Source: Anaerobacillus alkalidiazotrophicus
Lineage (GTDB): Bacteria > Bacillota > Bacilli > Bacillales_H > Anaerobacillaceae
NCBI RefSeq assembly: GCF_001866055.1
Contig: NZ_MLQS01000030.1
Location: 1,500-65,499, forward strand
DNA: 64,000 nucleotides
Direction of reading: 5' to 3'
The position numbers and the translations under genes are program-made. Positions 17,792 through 27,135 of the stretch are shown piece by piece (the stretch's first letter is position 1; every line of letters starts with the position of its first letter). Below the pieces are notes generated by a model. The model did no database searches, was not told where the DNA came from, and worked only from the letters and a program-made list of their open reading frames with translations.

Positions 17792-19288
17792 GTGAAAAAA
17801 TTAAAAATCGTGTTAATAATTTTGTTTTTAGGAGTACTATTTTCAGCATGTAGTAACCAATCTTCAAATGAGGAAGAAAGTATTGGGGAAACGACAGACA
17901 TAGAAGAAACAGTTACACCAATAGAAACAGCATCAGATGATATAAAAATATTTACGATTGAAGCAGTAGAAGAGAATTGGCAATATACAACCGATAAAGT
18001 GACTAAAGCTTGGATGTATAATGGAATGCTTCCAGGTGAAGAAATTAGAGTAAATGAAGGTGACGAAGTGGAACTCCGCTTTTTAAATTCATTACCAGTA
18101 TCGACGGCATTACACTTGCACGGATTACCCATTGTAAATGAAATGGATGGAGTTCCAGGAGTTACACAAAACGTTATACAACCAGGAGAAGAGTTTATTT
18201 ATTCCTTCAAGGCAACTTTACCAGGGACGTATTGGTATCACTCACATGAAAATAGTGCAGAACAATTGTTTAGAGGTATGTACGGGGCAATTGTAGTTGA
18301 AGAAAGTACAAATAAAAATCATAAGATTGATCAGGTTGTATTTATTAGTGAATGGTCAGCGATGGTAGAAGAAATGTATGACGAGAGTGAAAAAGATGGT
18401 GGGGAGCATGGAAGTACTGGTGGTGCTCATGGTGCTCATGGAAACGGAAATGGCGTTGAATTACCTCACAATGAGATGATGAATGATGTATACAATACGG
18501 TTGTTATAAATGGAAAAGCAGGAGCAGATATTAGTGGATTTGTAGTGAAGGAAGGGGAATCTAATCGCTTAAGATTTATTAATTCAGGCTTATATACACA
18601 GACAATCGTTATTCCAAATCACGAATTTAAGGTAACACATTATGACGGTCAGCCTGTGAACGAACCAACAGTAATTAAAAATGAAAAACTTTTAATTGCA
18701 CCTGGAGAAAGATATGATATTGAGATTATTTTAAACAATGCTGGAGCATGGGGCATAGAAATATTTGCTGAAGCAAATAAAGAAAAATTAAATAGTATCC
18801 TGCCTCTTGTTTATGAAGGCTATGAAAATGAACGTCTTCAGATTAACAATGAAAAATTGTCTACCTTTGATATGACTAAATATGGACAGAGTCAACAAAT
18901 TGAAAGAATTAATAGTGTAACAAAGGAATTTGAGATGGTCTTAGCTTCAAATGATGGAGATGAGACATTCACTATTAATGGTAAGAAAGCCCCTGATTTA
19001 GAGGTATATGAAGTTAACGAAGGGGATGTAATCAAGATGACTATTACGAATATTAGTGGTGTTGATCACCCGATGCATAGTCATGGACACTTCTTTTATG
19101 TGATTTCAAAAAATGGAGTATCCGTTCAAGGTTCACCAATCTTAAAAGATACGTTAAATGTTAGGCCTGGTGAAACGTATGAAATAGTATTGATTGCAGA
19201 TAATGCTGGAAAATGGTTTTTTCATTGTCATGAGCTTCATCATGCGGAAAGTGGAATGATCTCATTAATTGATTATGCAGGTAACTAA
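17792..19288 (+). CDS. multicopper oxidase lipoprotein
   Basis: A 498-residue exported lipoprotein (signal peptide, lipobox LFSAC, Cys20) with three cupredoxin domains. Copper ligands are visible as ALHLHGLP, YWYHSHE, then near the C-terminus HPMHSHGHFF and FFHCHELHHAESGM, which together give the type 1, 2 and 3 copper sites. It would oxidise Cu(I), Fe(II), Mn(II) or phenolic substrates with O2 at the outer face of the membrane. A His/Gly-rich insert (GGEHGSTGGAHGAHGNGNG, about residues 207-226) could bind extra copper. GTG start with AAAGGAGG 8 bases upstream. Monocistronic. Confidence 0.9.
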   Translation: MKKLKIVLIILFLGVLFSACSNQSSNEEESIGETTDIEETVTPIETASDDIKIFTIEAVEENWQYTTDKVTKAWMYNGMLPGEEIRVNEGDEVELRFLNSLPVSTALHLHGLPIVNEMDGVPGVTQNVIQPGEEFIYSFKATLPGTYWYHSHENSAEQLFRGMYGAIVVEESTNKNHKIDQVVFISEWSAMVEEMYDESEKDGGEHGSTGGAHGAHGNGNGVELPHNEMMNDVYNTVVINGKAGADISGFVVKEGESNRLRFINSGLYTQTIVIPNHEFKVTHYDGQPVNEPTVIKNEKLLIAPGERYDIEIILNNAGAWGIEIFAEANKEKLNSILPLVYEGYENERLQINNEKLSTFDMTKYGQSQQIERINSVTKEFEMVLASNDGDETFTINGKKAPDLEVYEVNEGDVIKMTITNISGVDHPMHSHGHFFYVISKNGVSVQGSPILKDTLNVRPGETYEIVLIADNAGKWFFHCHELHHAESGMISLIDYAGN

Positions 19289-19302
19289 TCAATATTGGAA
19301 TA

Positions 19303-19346
19303 ATAAAAACTTCTACATGACATGTTTCTGTAGGAGTTTTTGTTTT
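19303..19346. terminator. terminator after the multicopper oxidase gene
   Basis: Stem AAAAACTTCTACA / TGTAGGAGTTTTT. The AT-rich stretch from 19347 to 19686 has no gene and presumably holds the promoter of mdh; no clear operator was recognised. Confidence 0.85.
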
Positions 19347-19686
19347 TACTAGTTAAATTTTTGAAATACGTAATTTTTTTAGGAGTTTGAAATTATACAA
19401 ACTTTCTTTGTTGTTTTTTCAATAATTTATTTTTTAAGCAATAAAAATTTAAATATTTCGTGAATACATAATTTCTTTATAAAATAACCATATTTCTCAC
19501 AAAACTTGTAGTTATTTTAAAAATTAAGTTTTATTTTTTTATCTAAAACCTACGTTTAAGAAAGAGGAAAGTCATCTTGGTAGAGATTAGAGTATATGGG
19601 CATCTGTTTCAGGACTAATAGATATTAGCTAAGAAACATGCAGTGGTAGAAAAAAGATTCGAAGAAAAATGGAGGTAACAAAAGAT

Positions 19687-20625
19687 ATGTCAATTAAGCG
19701 AAGAAAAATTTCCGTTATTGGTAGTGGATTTACTGGTGCAACAACTGCACTCATGGTAGCTCAAAAAGAACTTGGGGATGTAGTTTTACTAGATATTCCT
19801 CAATTGGATGGTCCTACGAAGGGTAAGGCGTTAGATATGTTAGAAGCAAGTCCAGTTTTAGGATTTGATGCAAATATTGTTGGTACTTCAAACTATGAGG
19901 ACACCACTAGTTCTGACGTAGTTGTGATTACAGCAGGGATTGCTAGAAAACCAGGTATGAGTAGAGATGATCTCGTTAATATCAATTCTGAAATTATGAA
20001 AGCTGTTACGAAAGAAGTTGTAAAGTATTCGCCTAACTGCTTAATTTTAGTGTTAACAAATCCAGTAGACGCTATGACTTATATTGTTTCCAAAGAATCA
20101 GGGTTTCCAAAGAACCGTGTTATTGGTCAATCAGGAATATTGGACACTGCTCGGTTTCGTACATTTGTTGCTCAGGAATTGAATGTATCGGTTGAAGATG
20201 TTATAGGACTTGTTCTAGGTGGCCATGGGGATGATATGGTGCCATTAGTTAGATATTCCTATGCTGGTGGGATACCGATTGAGAACCTATTACCGAAAGA
20301 TCGCCTAGATGATATTGTTGAACGTACACGTAAAGGTGGTGAAGAGATCGTTAATTTGCTAGGGAACGGAAGTGCCTACTTTGCACCATCTGCTTCAATT
20401 ACACAAATAGTTGAAGCAATCATAAAGGATAAAAAGCGAATTATTCCTACAATTGCGTACCTTCAGGGTGAATATGGCTATCAGGACCTTTACTTAGGTG
20501 TTCCAACAATTATAGGTGGGGACGGTATAGAAAAAATTATTGAGTTAGAATTAACTAATGATGAAAAAGCAGCATTAAAAAAGTCGGTTCAATCTGTATA
20601 TAGTGATAAAGAGTTTTTAAAATAG
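19687..20625 (+). CDS. mdh: malate dehydrogenase
   Basis: A 312-residue NAD-dependent enzyme that interconverts malate and oxaloacetate in the TCA cycle. The length equals that of B. subtilis Mdh. It shows the dinucleotide motif [11 protein letters not shown], the substrate arginines in [10 protein letters not shown] and DTARFRTF, the catalytic His in [10 protein letters not shown], and the family end [12 protein letters not shown] start at ATG 19687, with GGAGG 11 bases upstream; an in-frame ATG at 19669 would place the start inside the ribosome binding region. It precedes the succinate dehydrogenase/fumarate reductase genes by about 75 bases, so a TCA operon is likely. Confidence 0.94.
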   Translation: MSIKRRKISVIGSGFTGATTALMVAQKELGDVVLLDIPQLDGPTKGKALDMLEASPVLGFDANIVGTSNYEDTTSSDVVVITAGIARKPGMSRDDLVNINSEIMKAVTKEVVKYSPNCLILVLTNPVDAMTYIVSKESGFPKNRVIGQSGILDTARFRTFVAQELNVSVEDVIGLVLGGHGDDMVPLVRYSYAGGIPIENLLPKDRLDDIVERTRKGGEEIVNLLGNGSAYFAPSASITQIVEAIIKDKKRIIPTIAYLQGEYGYQDLYLGVPTIIGGDGIEKIIELELTNDEKAALKKSVQSVYSDKEFLK

Positions 20626-20701
20626 AGAAGATATAGGCGATGAGCAAAAGGAGACGTACAATACAAACCAAGAGATAAAGATGAGTTTAGGAGGAGAACC
20701 G

Positions 20702-22411
20702 ATGCTAGCTTATGATGTAGTAGTAGTTGGAGCAGGTGGAGCTGGAATGATGGCAGCACTTTCTGCGAGTGAAGATAAAAGTTTAAAAGTTGCATGTATA
20801 TCTAAAGTATTTCCGACAAGGTCACATACCGGTGCAGCTCAGGGTGGAATTAATGCAGCGATGGGGTACCGTGATTCAACGGACTCTCCTGAAAAGCATT
20901 TTATGGATACAGTAAAAGGGAGCGACTTTTTAGCTGACCAAGATGCAGTTGAATTTTTCACTTCAAAAATGCCAGAAATTATTTCTGAATTAGATTATTA
21001 TGGTGTACCTTTCTCACGAGATGGAAATGGTAACATCGCACAACGTCCATTCGGTGGTGCATCAAGCCCTAGAACTTGTTATTCGGCAGATAAAACAGGG
21101 CATGTCATTCTTCATTCGATTTATGAACAGTGTTTAAAAAATGAAGTAGAGTTTTTTGATGAGTGGTTAATTCTTTCTTTAACTGTGGAAGAAGGAAACT
21201 GTACTGGATTAGTAGTGATGGACCTAAAAACGGGTGATATTGTTCCGATGAAAGCAAAAACAGTCGTCATTGCTACTGGTGGTTTTGGAAGAGTTTACTG
21301 GAATAGAACGACAAATGCGATCAATATGACAGGTGATGGTACAGCGGCTTGTTTTAACGCGGGAATTCCATTAAAAGATCCTGAGTTTGTACAGTTCCAC
21401 CCAACAGGATTAGCTTCTACAGGAATCTTATTATCTGAAGCCTGTCGCGGTGAAGGTGGATATCTATTAAATAAAGATGGCGAACGCTTTATGGCTAGAT
21501 ACGCACCAGAAAAAATGGAATTAGGACCACGTGACTTAGTTTCTAGAACAATCGAAACAGAGATCAAAGAAGGCCGTGGTTTCGGTGAAGGAATGAATGC
21601 CTATGTGTTAATGGATTTAAGACACCTAGGTAAAAAGAAAATTATGGAGCGTCTACCACAGGTACGTGAGCTGGCGATGGAGTTTGAAGGAATCGATATG
21701 CTAGAAGCACCTGTACCAATTCGACCAAGCTGTCACTATATGATGGGTGGTATTCATGTAGTAGATCCACAAACTCTAAGCACAACGATTGATGGCGTAC
21801 ATGCTGCTGGTGAATGTGCTTGTGTATCGCTTCATGGTGCCAATCGTTTAGGTGGAAATTCAGTAGCAGATGTTGTGTTATTTGGAAAATATGTAGGGAT
21901 TGGTGCGAAAGAATCAGCTCACCGTCGCTCATTTGGTTCAGAAGTTAAACTAGAACAAGAAACAGAAACATGGAAAGAGAAATTTAAAATGATTCGTAAT
22001 AAAAAGAGCGGATCAAATATTGTTGAGATTCGAAATAAAATGGCTCAAACGATGTGGGATAATGTTGGAATCTTCCGTGAAGAAAGCGAAATGAAACAAG
22101 CTTTAGCGGATATTGAACACTTGCTCGTTGATTATCAAGATACGTATATCGGTGACCCGGCAGTTCGTTATAATATGGCATTTGTAAACTATGTTGAGAT
22201 TGGCAACTGTTTAACGTTAGCAAAAGCCATCGTAATGGCTGCGCTCAATCGAAAAGAGAGTAGAGGCTCGCACACGAGAAAAGATTTCCCGACGCGTGAT
22301 GATGCGAACTTCTTAGCACACACACTTGTTCATAAAAAGGGAGATCAGTATGAACTAGAATATATCCCTGTTAAGATTACAAAGTATAAACCAGAGGAGC
22401 GAAAATACTAA
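20702..22411 (+). CDS. sdhA: succinate dehydrogenase/fumarate reductase flavoprotein subunit
   Basis: A 569-residue FAD subunit. It shows the FAD-binding start VVVGAGGAGMMAAL, the covalent FAD His in TRSHTGAAQGGINAA, RPFGGASSPRTCY, and the substrate-binding HPTGL, RGEGG and SCHYMMGGIHV segments. It interconverts succinate and fumarate. ATG at 20702 follows AGGAGGAG by 6 bases. Together with the next two genes it forms a non-classical ('type E') complex rather than the SdhC-membrane-anchored form. The stop overlaps the start of sdhB (TAATG). Confidence 0.93.
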   Translation: MLAYDVVVVGAGGAGMMAALSASEDKSLKVACISKVFPTRSHTGAAQGGINAAMGYRDSTDSPEKHFMDTVKGSDFLADQDAVEFFTSKMPEIISELDYYGVPFSRDGNGNIAQRPFGGASSPRTCYSADKTGHVILHSIYEQCLKNEVEFFDEWLILSLTVEEGNCTGLVVMDLKTGDIVPMKAKTVVIATGGFGRVYWNRTTNAINMTGDGTAACFNAGIPLKDPEFVQFHPTGLASTGILLSEACRGEGGYLLNKDGERFMARYAPEKMELGPRDLVSRTIETEIKEGRGFGEGMNAYVLMDLRHLGKKKIMERLPQVRELAMEFEGIDMLEAPVPIRPSCHYMMGGIHVVDPQTLSTTIDGVHAAGECACVSLHGANRLGGNSVADVVLFGKYVGIGAKESAHRRSFGSEVKLEQETETWKEKFKMIRNKKSGSNIVEIRNKMAQTMWDNVGIFREESEMKQALADIEHLLVDYQDTYIGDPAVRYNMAFVNYVEIGNCLTLAKAIVMAALNRKESRGSHTRKDFPTRDDANFLAHTLVHKKGDQYELEYIPVKITKYKPEERKY

Positions 22412-23364
22412 TGGAAAAATTTATTTTTAGAATTCATCGCTATGACGGGACAACCAAGTGGGTTCAAGAATATCAATTCCCTTATGAAAAAAATAAAACT
22501 GTCCTTTGGGCATTAACAAAAATTAAAGATGAAATGGATCCGACATTAAACTTTACTTCTGCCTGTCGTCACGCTATTTGTGGGAGCTGTGGAGTAAGAA
22601 TTAACGGAACATCTTATCTAGGCTGTAAAACGCCACTAGATGAAATCATCGAAACGTTCGAAACAAATGTTTTAACATTTGAACCGTTACAAAATTATGA
22701 AGTAATTAGAGATTTAGTTATTGATTGGAAGCCAAAAGTGGAGAAGCTTAAGCTTGTTAAGCCATGGTTAATCCCTTCTGAGGACGGAAGTGTAGAGAAA
22801 GGCTTTAAGCAAAGTGAAGCAGAATTTGCGAAAATTGCTTCACCAACTGCCTGTATTCTTTGTGGGGTATGTACATCAGAGTGTGGACAGCTAAATGTAA
22901 ATGATGGTGGGTATCTTGATCCGTTCGTTTTAAATAAAGCTTACCGTTTTGCTGTTGATTCAAGAGATGCTGATCCACTACAACGTATTCAGCCAGTACT
23001 AGAAAATGAATTATGGAAATGTATTCACTGTATGCAGTGTGTAACGAACTGTCCAAAAGGTATTCCGTTAACAGACCAAATTGCCTACTTACGAAAAGTT
23101 TCGATGAAAATGGGTGCTAAAGATAACCAAGGTGCTCGCCATGCTTATGCATTCTATGATGATGTTCACAAGACTGGTAGATTAAATGAAATGATGTTAC
23201 CAATTAAGACCGATGGAATGGCAAAGACAATTGGAAAACGAGTTCCGATGGCTACACGAATGATTTTAAAAGGGAAAATTAATCCACTACACATGCCAAA
23301 GAAAGTAAAAGGTATAGAGGGAATAAGAAAAATTTATCAATATGCCCAGGAGGTGAGCAAATAA
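22411..23364 (+). CDS. sdhB: succinate dehydrogenase/fumarate reductase iron-sulfur subunit, type E
   Basis: A 317-residue electron-transfer subunit, longer than classical SdhB (about 250). The [2Fe-2S] motif is [15 protein letters not shown]...GC, and the first ferredoxin-type site is [12 protein letters not shown]. The last site reads [14 protein letters not shown] with four Cys, where classical SdhB has three and a [3Fe-4S] centre. A second [4Fe-4S] centre is therefore expected, a known trait of type E complexes. It sits between SdhA and the CCG-domain subunit with one-base overlaps on both sides, so expression is tightly coupled. Confidence 0.92.
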   Translation: MEKFIFRIHRYDGTTKWVQEYQFPYEKNKTVLWALTKIKDEMDPTLNFTSACRHAICGSCGVRINGTSYLGCKTPLDEIIETFETNVLTFEPLQNYEVIRDLVIDWKPKVEKLKLVKPWLIPSEDGSVEKGFKQSEAEFAKIASPTACILCGVCTSECGQLNVNDGGYLDPFVLNKAYRFAVDSRDADPLQRIQPVLENELWKCIHCMQCVTNCPKGIPLTDQIAYLRKVSMKMGAKDNQGARHAYAFYDDVHKTGRLNEMMLPIKTDGMAKTIGKRVPMATRMILKGKINPLHMPKKVKGIEGIRKIYQYAQEVSK

Positions 23365-24242
23365 TGAGATACGGATTTTTTCCAGGTTGTACATTAGAAT
23401 CTGCTGCTGGAGAATTAATGATTTCTACAAAAAAGGTAGCAAGTGCTTTAGGTATCGAACTCATTGAGCTTGAGGGGTGGACTTGTTGCGGTGCGAGTCA
23501 CATTCAAGATGTTGATGACTTTTTAGCAACGAGCGTTAATGCTAGAAACTTAGCGTTAGCCGAAGAATTAAATGCTCCATTAATGACTGTTTGTAACACC
23601 TGTACGTTAATGCTTCGAACAGCAAAAAAAGATTTAGATGAAGACCAAGAATTAAAGGAAAAAGTAAACACGGGTTTACAACAATCTGGTTTAGAGTATA
23701 AAGGTACGAGCGAAGTAACTCATTTACTTTGGGCAATTATTCAAGACTATGGAATTGAAAATTTAAAGAAGCTAGTAAAAAGGCCACTAAAAGGTTTAAA
23801 AGTAGCTAACTTTTATGGGTGTCATATTGTAAGACCACCTCAAATCATGGGGTTTGAAAATCATAGAAATCCACGTTCAATGGAAATCGTTGCAGAAGCA
23901 TTAGGTGCTGAATGTGTTGATTTTGATCAAAGATTAGCTTGTTGCGGATTCCATGCTGTTTTTCCAGCAGAGAAAGAAGTGTTAAAACTAACGGCGATCA
24001 ATTGTATATCCCCTAAGATGGCAGGCGCTCATTGTATCGTTACACCATGTCCATTATGTCAAATGCAATTAGATATGTATCAACCAGATGCACAAAAAGG
24101 GTACAGTGAAGATATTGAAATGCCAATTTTACACTTACCACAGTTAATTGGTTTAGCATTAGGATTTAGTCCAGAAGAGCTTGCAATTAACCGTCATATT
24201 GTTGATGCAGTACCGTTTTTAAAAGAGAGTTTAGGAGTTTAA
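23364..24242 (+). CDS. sdhE: CCG-domain subunit, SdhE / heterodisulfide-reductase B type
   Basis: A 292-residue protein with two cysteine-rich CCG domains (CTLESAAGE ... WTCCGASH ... CNTC, and YGCHIV ... LACCGFH ... CPLC), as in heterodisulfide reductase HdrB and the SdhE subunit of type E succinate:quinone reductases. There are no membrane spans, so it probably attaches peripherally and passes electrons to quinone. GGAGG lies 11 bases upstream of the ATG, inside the end of sdhB. The name sdhE here follows the type E literature and is unrelated to the flavinylation factor of the same name. Confidence 0.85.
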   Translation: MRYGFFPGCTLESAAGELMISTKKVASALGIELIELEGWTCCGASHIQDVDDFLATSVNARNLALAEELNAPLMTVCNTCTLMLRTAKKDLDEDQELKEKVNTGLQQSGLEYKGTSEVTHLLWAIIQDYGIENLKKLVKRPLKGLKVANFYGCHIVRPPQIMGFENHRNPRSMEIVAEALGAECVDFDQRLACCGFHAVFPAEKEVLKLTAINCISPKMAGAHCIVTPCPLCQMQLDMYQPDAQKGYSEDIEMPILHLPQLIGLALGFSPEELAINRHIVDAVPFLKESLGV

Positions 24243-24265
24243 TATTTTTAAGGGAGTAGCTTTAT

Positions 24266-24607
24266 ATGAAATACGTGCTTAAAAGACATGAGAAAAAAGC
24301 GAAACTTGTAGGAATGGCCAATTCAAACCAACTTTGGCTGCAAAATATGAGAGAAGAGTGGATCCATGATATCTATGAAGAAAGTGATATTCACTACGGT
24401 ATGATTTATTCTATTCATAAATCTTTCCACCGTCTATCAACGTCGATTACTGGTTTCTTTCAAGATGAAGACACGCAAAAATGGATTTATGTTGAAAATG
24501 GTGTAGCTTATAAAGAGGCACCAGAAAACAGTGACAAACCATATGGTTGGGAAGACGATTTGCAAAAGTTAATGGTTAAGGAAATTGAGTATAATAAACA
24601 AATGTAG
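24266..24607 (+). CDS. small protein of the type E Sdh operon, possible SdhF
   Basis: A 113-residue soluble protein with several Trp and Tyr residues and no obvious domain or membrane span. It follows sdhE by 23 bases (AGGGAG ribosome binding site 9 bases before ATG) and precedes the operon terminator, so it is co-transcribed. Type E complexes have a small fourth subunit, SdhF, of similar size, and by position this is the candidate. Sequence similarity was not tested. Confidence 0.55.
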   Translation: MKYVLKRHEKKAKLVGMANSNQLWLQNMREEWIHDIYEESDIHYGMIYSIHKSFHRLSTSITGFFQDEDTQKWIYVENGVAYKEAPENSDKPYGWEDDLQKLMVKEIEYNKQM

Positions 24608-24621
24608 TAGATTAAATATTT

Positions 24622-24668
24622 AAATTAAAAAACACCTAATAAACTTTTTGTTTATTAGGTGTTTTTTA
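24622..24668. terminator. terminator of the mdh-sdh operon
   Basis: AAAAACACCTAATAAA / TTTATTAGGTGTTTTTT, a long perfect stem usable in both directions. Confidence 0.92.
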
Positions 24669-24803
24669 TAAATAAAATATTAACTTTCACTGTTGTTTAC
24701 CCTGTAAATAAGATTGATGTAGGTTAATTCACTTTCGTGGGTGTCTGACACCGAAAATGGACAAATCGTTAAAATGTCCGTGTGGGGTGGACGTAACTAG
24801 TTA

Positions 24804-25802
24804 TTATGATGATTTAATCTCTAGTAAGTCAGCATCAAACGTAATACCAGCATCTTTTCTAGCGGCTTCCAGAACTTGAATAACTGAATGACTGTAATCA
24901 AGTAATTCGTAACACTTCTTTAAATCTTTTGATTGATAAATCTTGTTAAAAGCAAGCATTTCATAATACAATGCGTTCATTTCTGTTTGTGCATTTAATT
25001 CTACTTCTTTATCTTCTAAATGAAGGATGACTTTTCTACAACCGTTTGCCCCATGTTCAACATGAAGGTATCCTTTTTCTCCTTGGATAAGAACAAAGTT
25101 CAGACTATTCGTATCTTTGCACCCAACACATTCGCCAATAAAATTCGGATATTCTAATAATAAAATTCCGGAAGTATCAATTCCGTTTGGATGTTTGTTT
25201 GCTTTATATTGGACTGTTTGAGGTGTCCCAAACAAATTCATGACAAAGTGTAGGTTATAAATATTAATATCTGTTAGAGCGCCACCTGAAAATTTAGGAT
25301 TGAAAACATTTGGAGTTTCTCCACGCAGAAGGGCGTTGTATTTACTCGAATACTGACTATAATTACATTGGATAAATTTAATTTGTCCAAGTTTATTGAT
25401 GTTTTCTTTTATTAATTGATAGTTTGGCAGGTGGATCGTTGTGATAGCTTCAAATAACAGTAAATTTTTTTGTTTAGCAAGAGATATTAAACTCTCAAGT
25501 TCCTGTACAGTTGAAGTAAATGGCTTTTCACATATTACATTTTTCCCGTTTTGAAGTGCTTGATATGCTTGATCATAATGTAAGCTATTTGGCGATGCGA
25601 TATAAACAAAGTTAACATTCGGATCAGCATACAGCTTATCTAAATCAGTATAAATCGTTTGTACATTGAATTTTTCAGCAAGTGGCTTAGCTGTTTCTTC
25701 TTTTCTAGAATATATCGCTTCACACGTAGCTTCCTCGATTTCGTTTAAGGCTGATAAAAACTTATCTACGATAGGTCCTGTTCCAATTGTTGCAATCTTC
25801 AT
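24804..25802 (-). CDS. Gfo/Idh/MocA-family oxidoreductase
   Basis: A 332-residue NAD(P)-dependent dehydrogenase of sugars or cyclitols. The N-terminus MKIATIGTGPIVDKFLSAL is the Rossmann fold, with the family motifs YIASPNSLHYDQAYQAL and NVICEKPFTS (Lys of the EKP motif). The C-terminal domain holds GGALTDINIYNLHF. I start at ATG 25802, with GGAG 8 bases upstream; an upstream in-frame ATG at 25823 overlaps that site. No neighbouring sugar genes show its substrate. Confidence 0.87.
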   Translation of the reverse strand: MKIATIGTGPIVDKFLSALNEIEEATCEAIYSRKEETAKPLAEKFNVQTIYTDLDKLYADPNVNFVYIASPNSLHYDQAYQALQNGKNVICEKPFTSTVQELESLISLAKQKNLLLFEAITTIHLPNYQLIKENINKLGQIKFIQCNYSQYSSKYNALLRGETPNVFNPKFSGGALTDINIYNLHFVMNLFGTPQTVQYKANKHPNGIDTSGILLLEYPNFIGECVGCKDTNSLNFVLIQGEKGYLHVEHGANGCRKVILHLEDKEVELNAQTEMNALYYEMLAFNKIYQSKDLKKCYELLDYSHSVIQVLEAARKDAGITFDADLLEIKSS

Positions 25803-26019
25803 TTCAAACACTCCAATCGACATATTATTTTAACTTCTATTTTATAAAGTGTATGTAGTCTTGGTTCTTCTGATTATTATACAATTTTTTCCGAATATAT
25901 CCCAACCATAGCATCTAATTTTATGTAATTGTATGAATAAGTGGTTAATATGAGTATGTAAAATTATGAATGTTTATGTAGAAAATACCTATTTTCTATT
26001 GTAAAATGAATAGTAAAAA

Positions 26020-26031
26020 TGACCCGGGTCA
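26020..26031. promoter_or_regulatory. TGACCCGGGTCA palindrome just before comQ
   Basis: A perfect 12-bp palindrome that ends two bases before the AAGGAG ribosome binding site of comQ. It could be an operator or a small translational hairpin. GC-rich in otherwise AT-rich DNA. Confidence 0.45.
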
Positions 26032-26043
26032 AAAGGAGATTGG

Positions 26044-26937
26044 ATGAAAGCGTACATTAAAGAAAAAATGGACCGTTTAATAATTGATACTTTTATAAAT
26101 GATGATATTCAAACGATCGTACTTGAATTTGTTCATGACCAAACAATTAGTAGAGATCTATTTTTTGGTGAACTTACAATCCTCCACTATGAAATGTTCA
26201 ATGGAAAAAATATTGATATTTATTCAGCAGCAGCGGCAGTAGAAATACTAATTTTAGCTGCTGATATTTTGGATGATTTACAAGATATTGATAATCATTC
26301 TGCACCTTGGCAGAAATATGAAAGTTCAATCGTTCTTAATATAACAACAGGACTACTTTTATTAAGTAAAAAAATACTTGATGATTTGAATTGTTCAAAC
26401 AGAAATTTGCTTGATAATATTTATTATTCAACTATCTTTCAAGCGATTACTGGACAACATATGGATTTACATAACTCTATTAATAGCGAAAAACAATATC
26501 TAGCTTTAATTGAAAAAAAATCAGGATCTTTAACAGCCCTTGCTTGTCTAGTTGGTGCAGTATTAGCTAATAGTAGTGCACTTGAGGAAGTAAGAAGCTA
26601 TAGCAAAAAGATAGGGATGATTGCTCAAATTAATAACGATATAAAATCAATTTATAACTTCGATAAAAAAAGCGATATCTTTTTAAAAAAGAAAACATTA
26701 CCAATTCTTTATATGCTTTCTTTAAGAGATAACATAGTATCAGAGTATTATACAAGTAAAAAGACCTATCAAGAGCTATTAATGATTAAAGAAGAAGTAA
26801 TAAAGCAAATGTGCGATAGAGGTGCATTTCATTATGCTAGTGTCTTTATAGAGTTAAATAAGCAAGAGGCACTCGCGATTATCCGTAGTCTGAACATCTC
26901 TAATTTTTATGAAAAGAAATTAGAACTTTATACATGA
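26044..26937 (+). CDS. comQ: ComQ, isoprenyl transferase for the ComX pheromone
   Basis: A 297-residue polyprenyl-synthetase-fold protein. ComQ cuts and isoprenylates a Trp of pre-ComX inside the cell. The first Asp-rich motif is DDLQD (residues 77-81). A GQHMDLH segment follows the middle, and NNDIKSIYNF with KKKTLPILYML mark the second, divergent motif typical of ComQ. AAGGAG lies 7 bases before the ATG. Downstream are comX, comP and comA in the classical order, which makes the call firm. Confidence 0.9.
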   Translation: MKAYIKEKMDRLIIDTFINDDIQTIVLEFVHDQTISRDLFFGELTILHYEMFNGKNIDIYSAAAAVEILILAADILDDLQDIDNHSAPWQKYESSIVLNITTGLLLLSKKILDDLNCSNRNLLDNIYYSTIFQAITGQHMDLHNSINSEKQYLALIEKKSGSLTALACLVGAVLANSSALEEVRSYSKKIGMIAQINNDIKSIYNFDKKSDIFLKKKTLPILYMLSLRDNIVSEYYTSKKTYQELLMIKEEVIKQMCDRGAFHYASVFIELNKQEALAIIRSLNISNFYEKKLELYT

Positions 26938-26967
26938 ATAAACAAATGAATATTGGGAGGGTTTATT

Positions 26968-27126
26968 ATGCAAGAAATCATTCAGTTTTTAATTAAAAAT
27001 CCAGATGTGTTAGAGAGAGTGAAAAATGGTTTAGCGAGTTTGGTTGGAGTAAGTTATGAAGAAGTGGCAGCGATATTGAATGTTTTTACTAATAGTGGAA
27101 TTACCAGGGTGGAGCTTTGGAGGTGA
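26968..27126 (+). CDS. comX: ComX pre-pheromone (52 aa)
   Basis: A 52-residue peptide, MQEIIQFLIKNPDVLERVKN and onward, ending TNSGITRVELWR. ComX precursors are about 55-60 residues and give a 5-10 residue C-terminal pheromone whose Trp is isoprenylated by ComQ. Here the only Trp is the penultimate residue (51). GGGAGG lies 8 bases before ATG. It lies 30 bases after comQ and 9 bases before comP. The gene is short enough to be missed by automatic calling; the context makes it secure. Confidence 0.9.
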   Translation: MQEIIQFLIKNPDVLERVKNGLASLVGVSYEEVAAILNVFTNSGITRVELWR

Positions 27127-27135
27127 TTTTAACAG

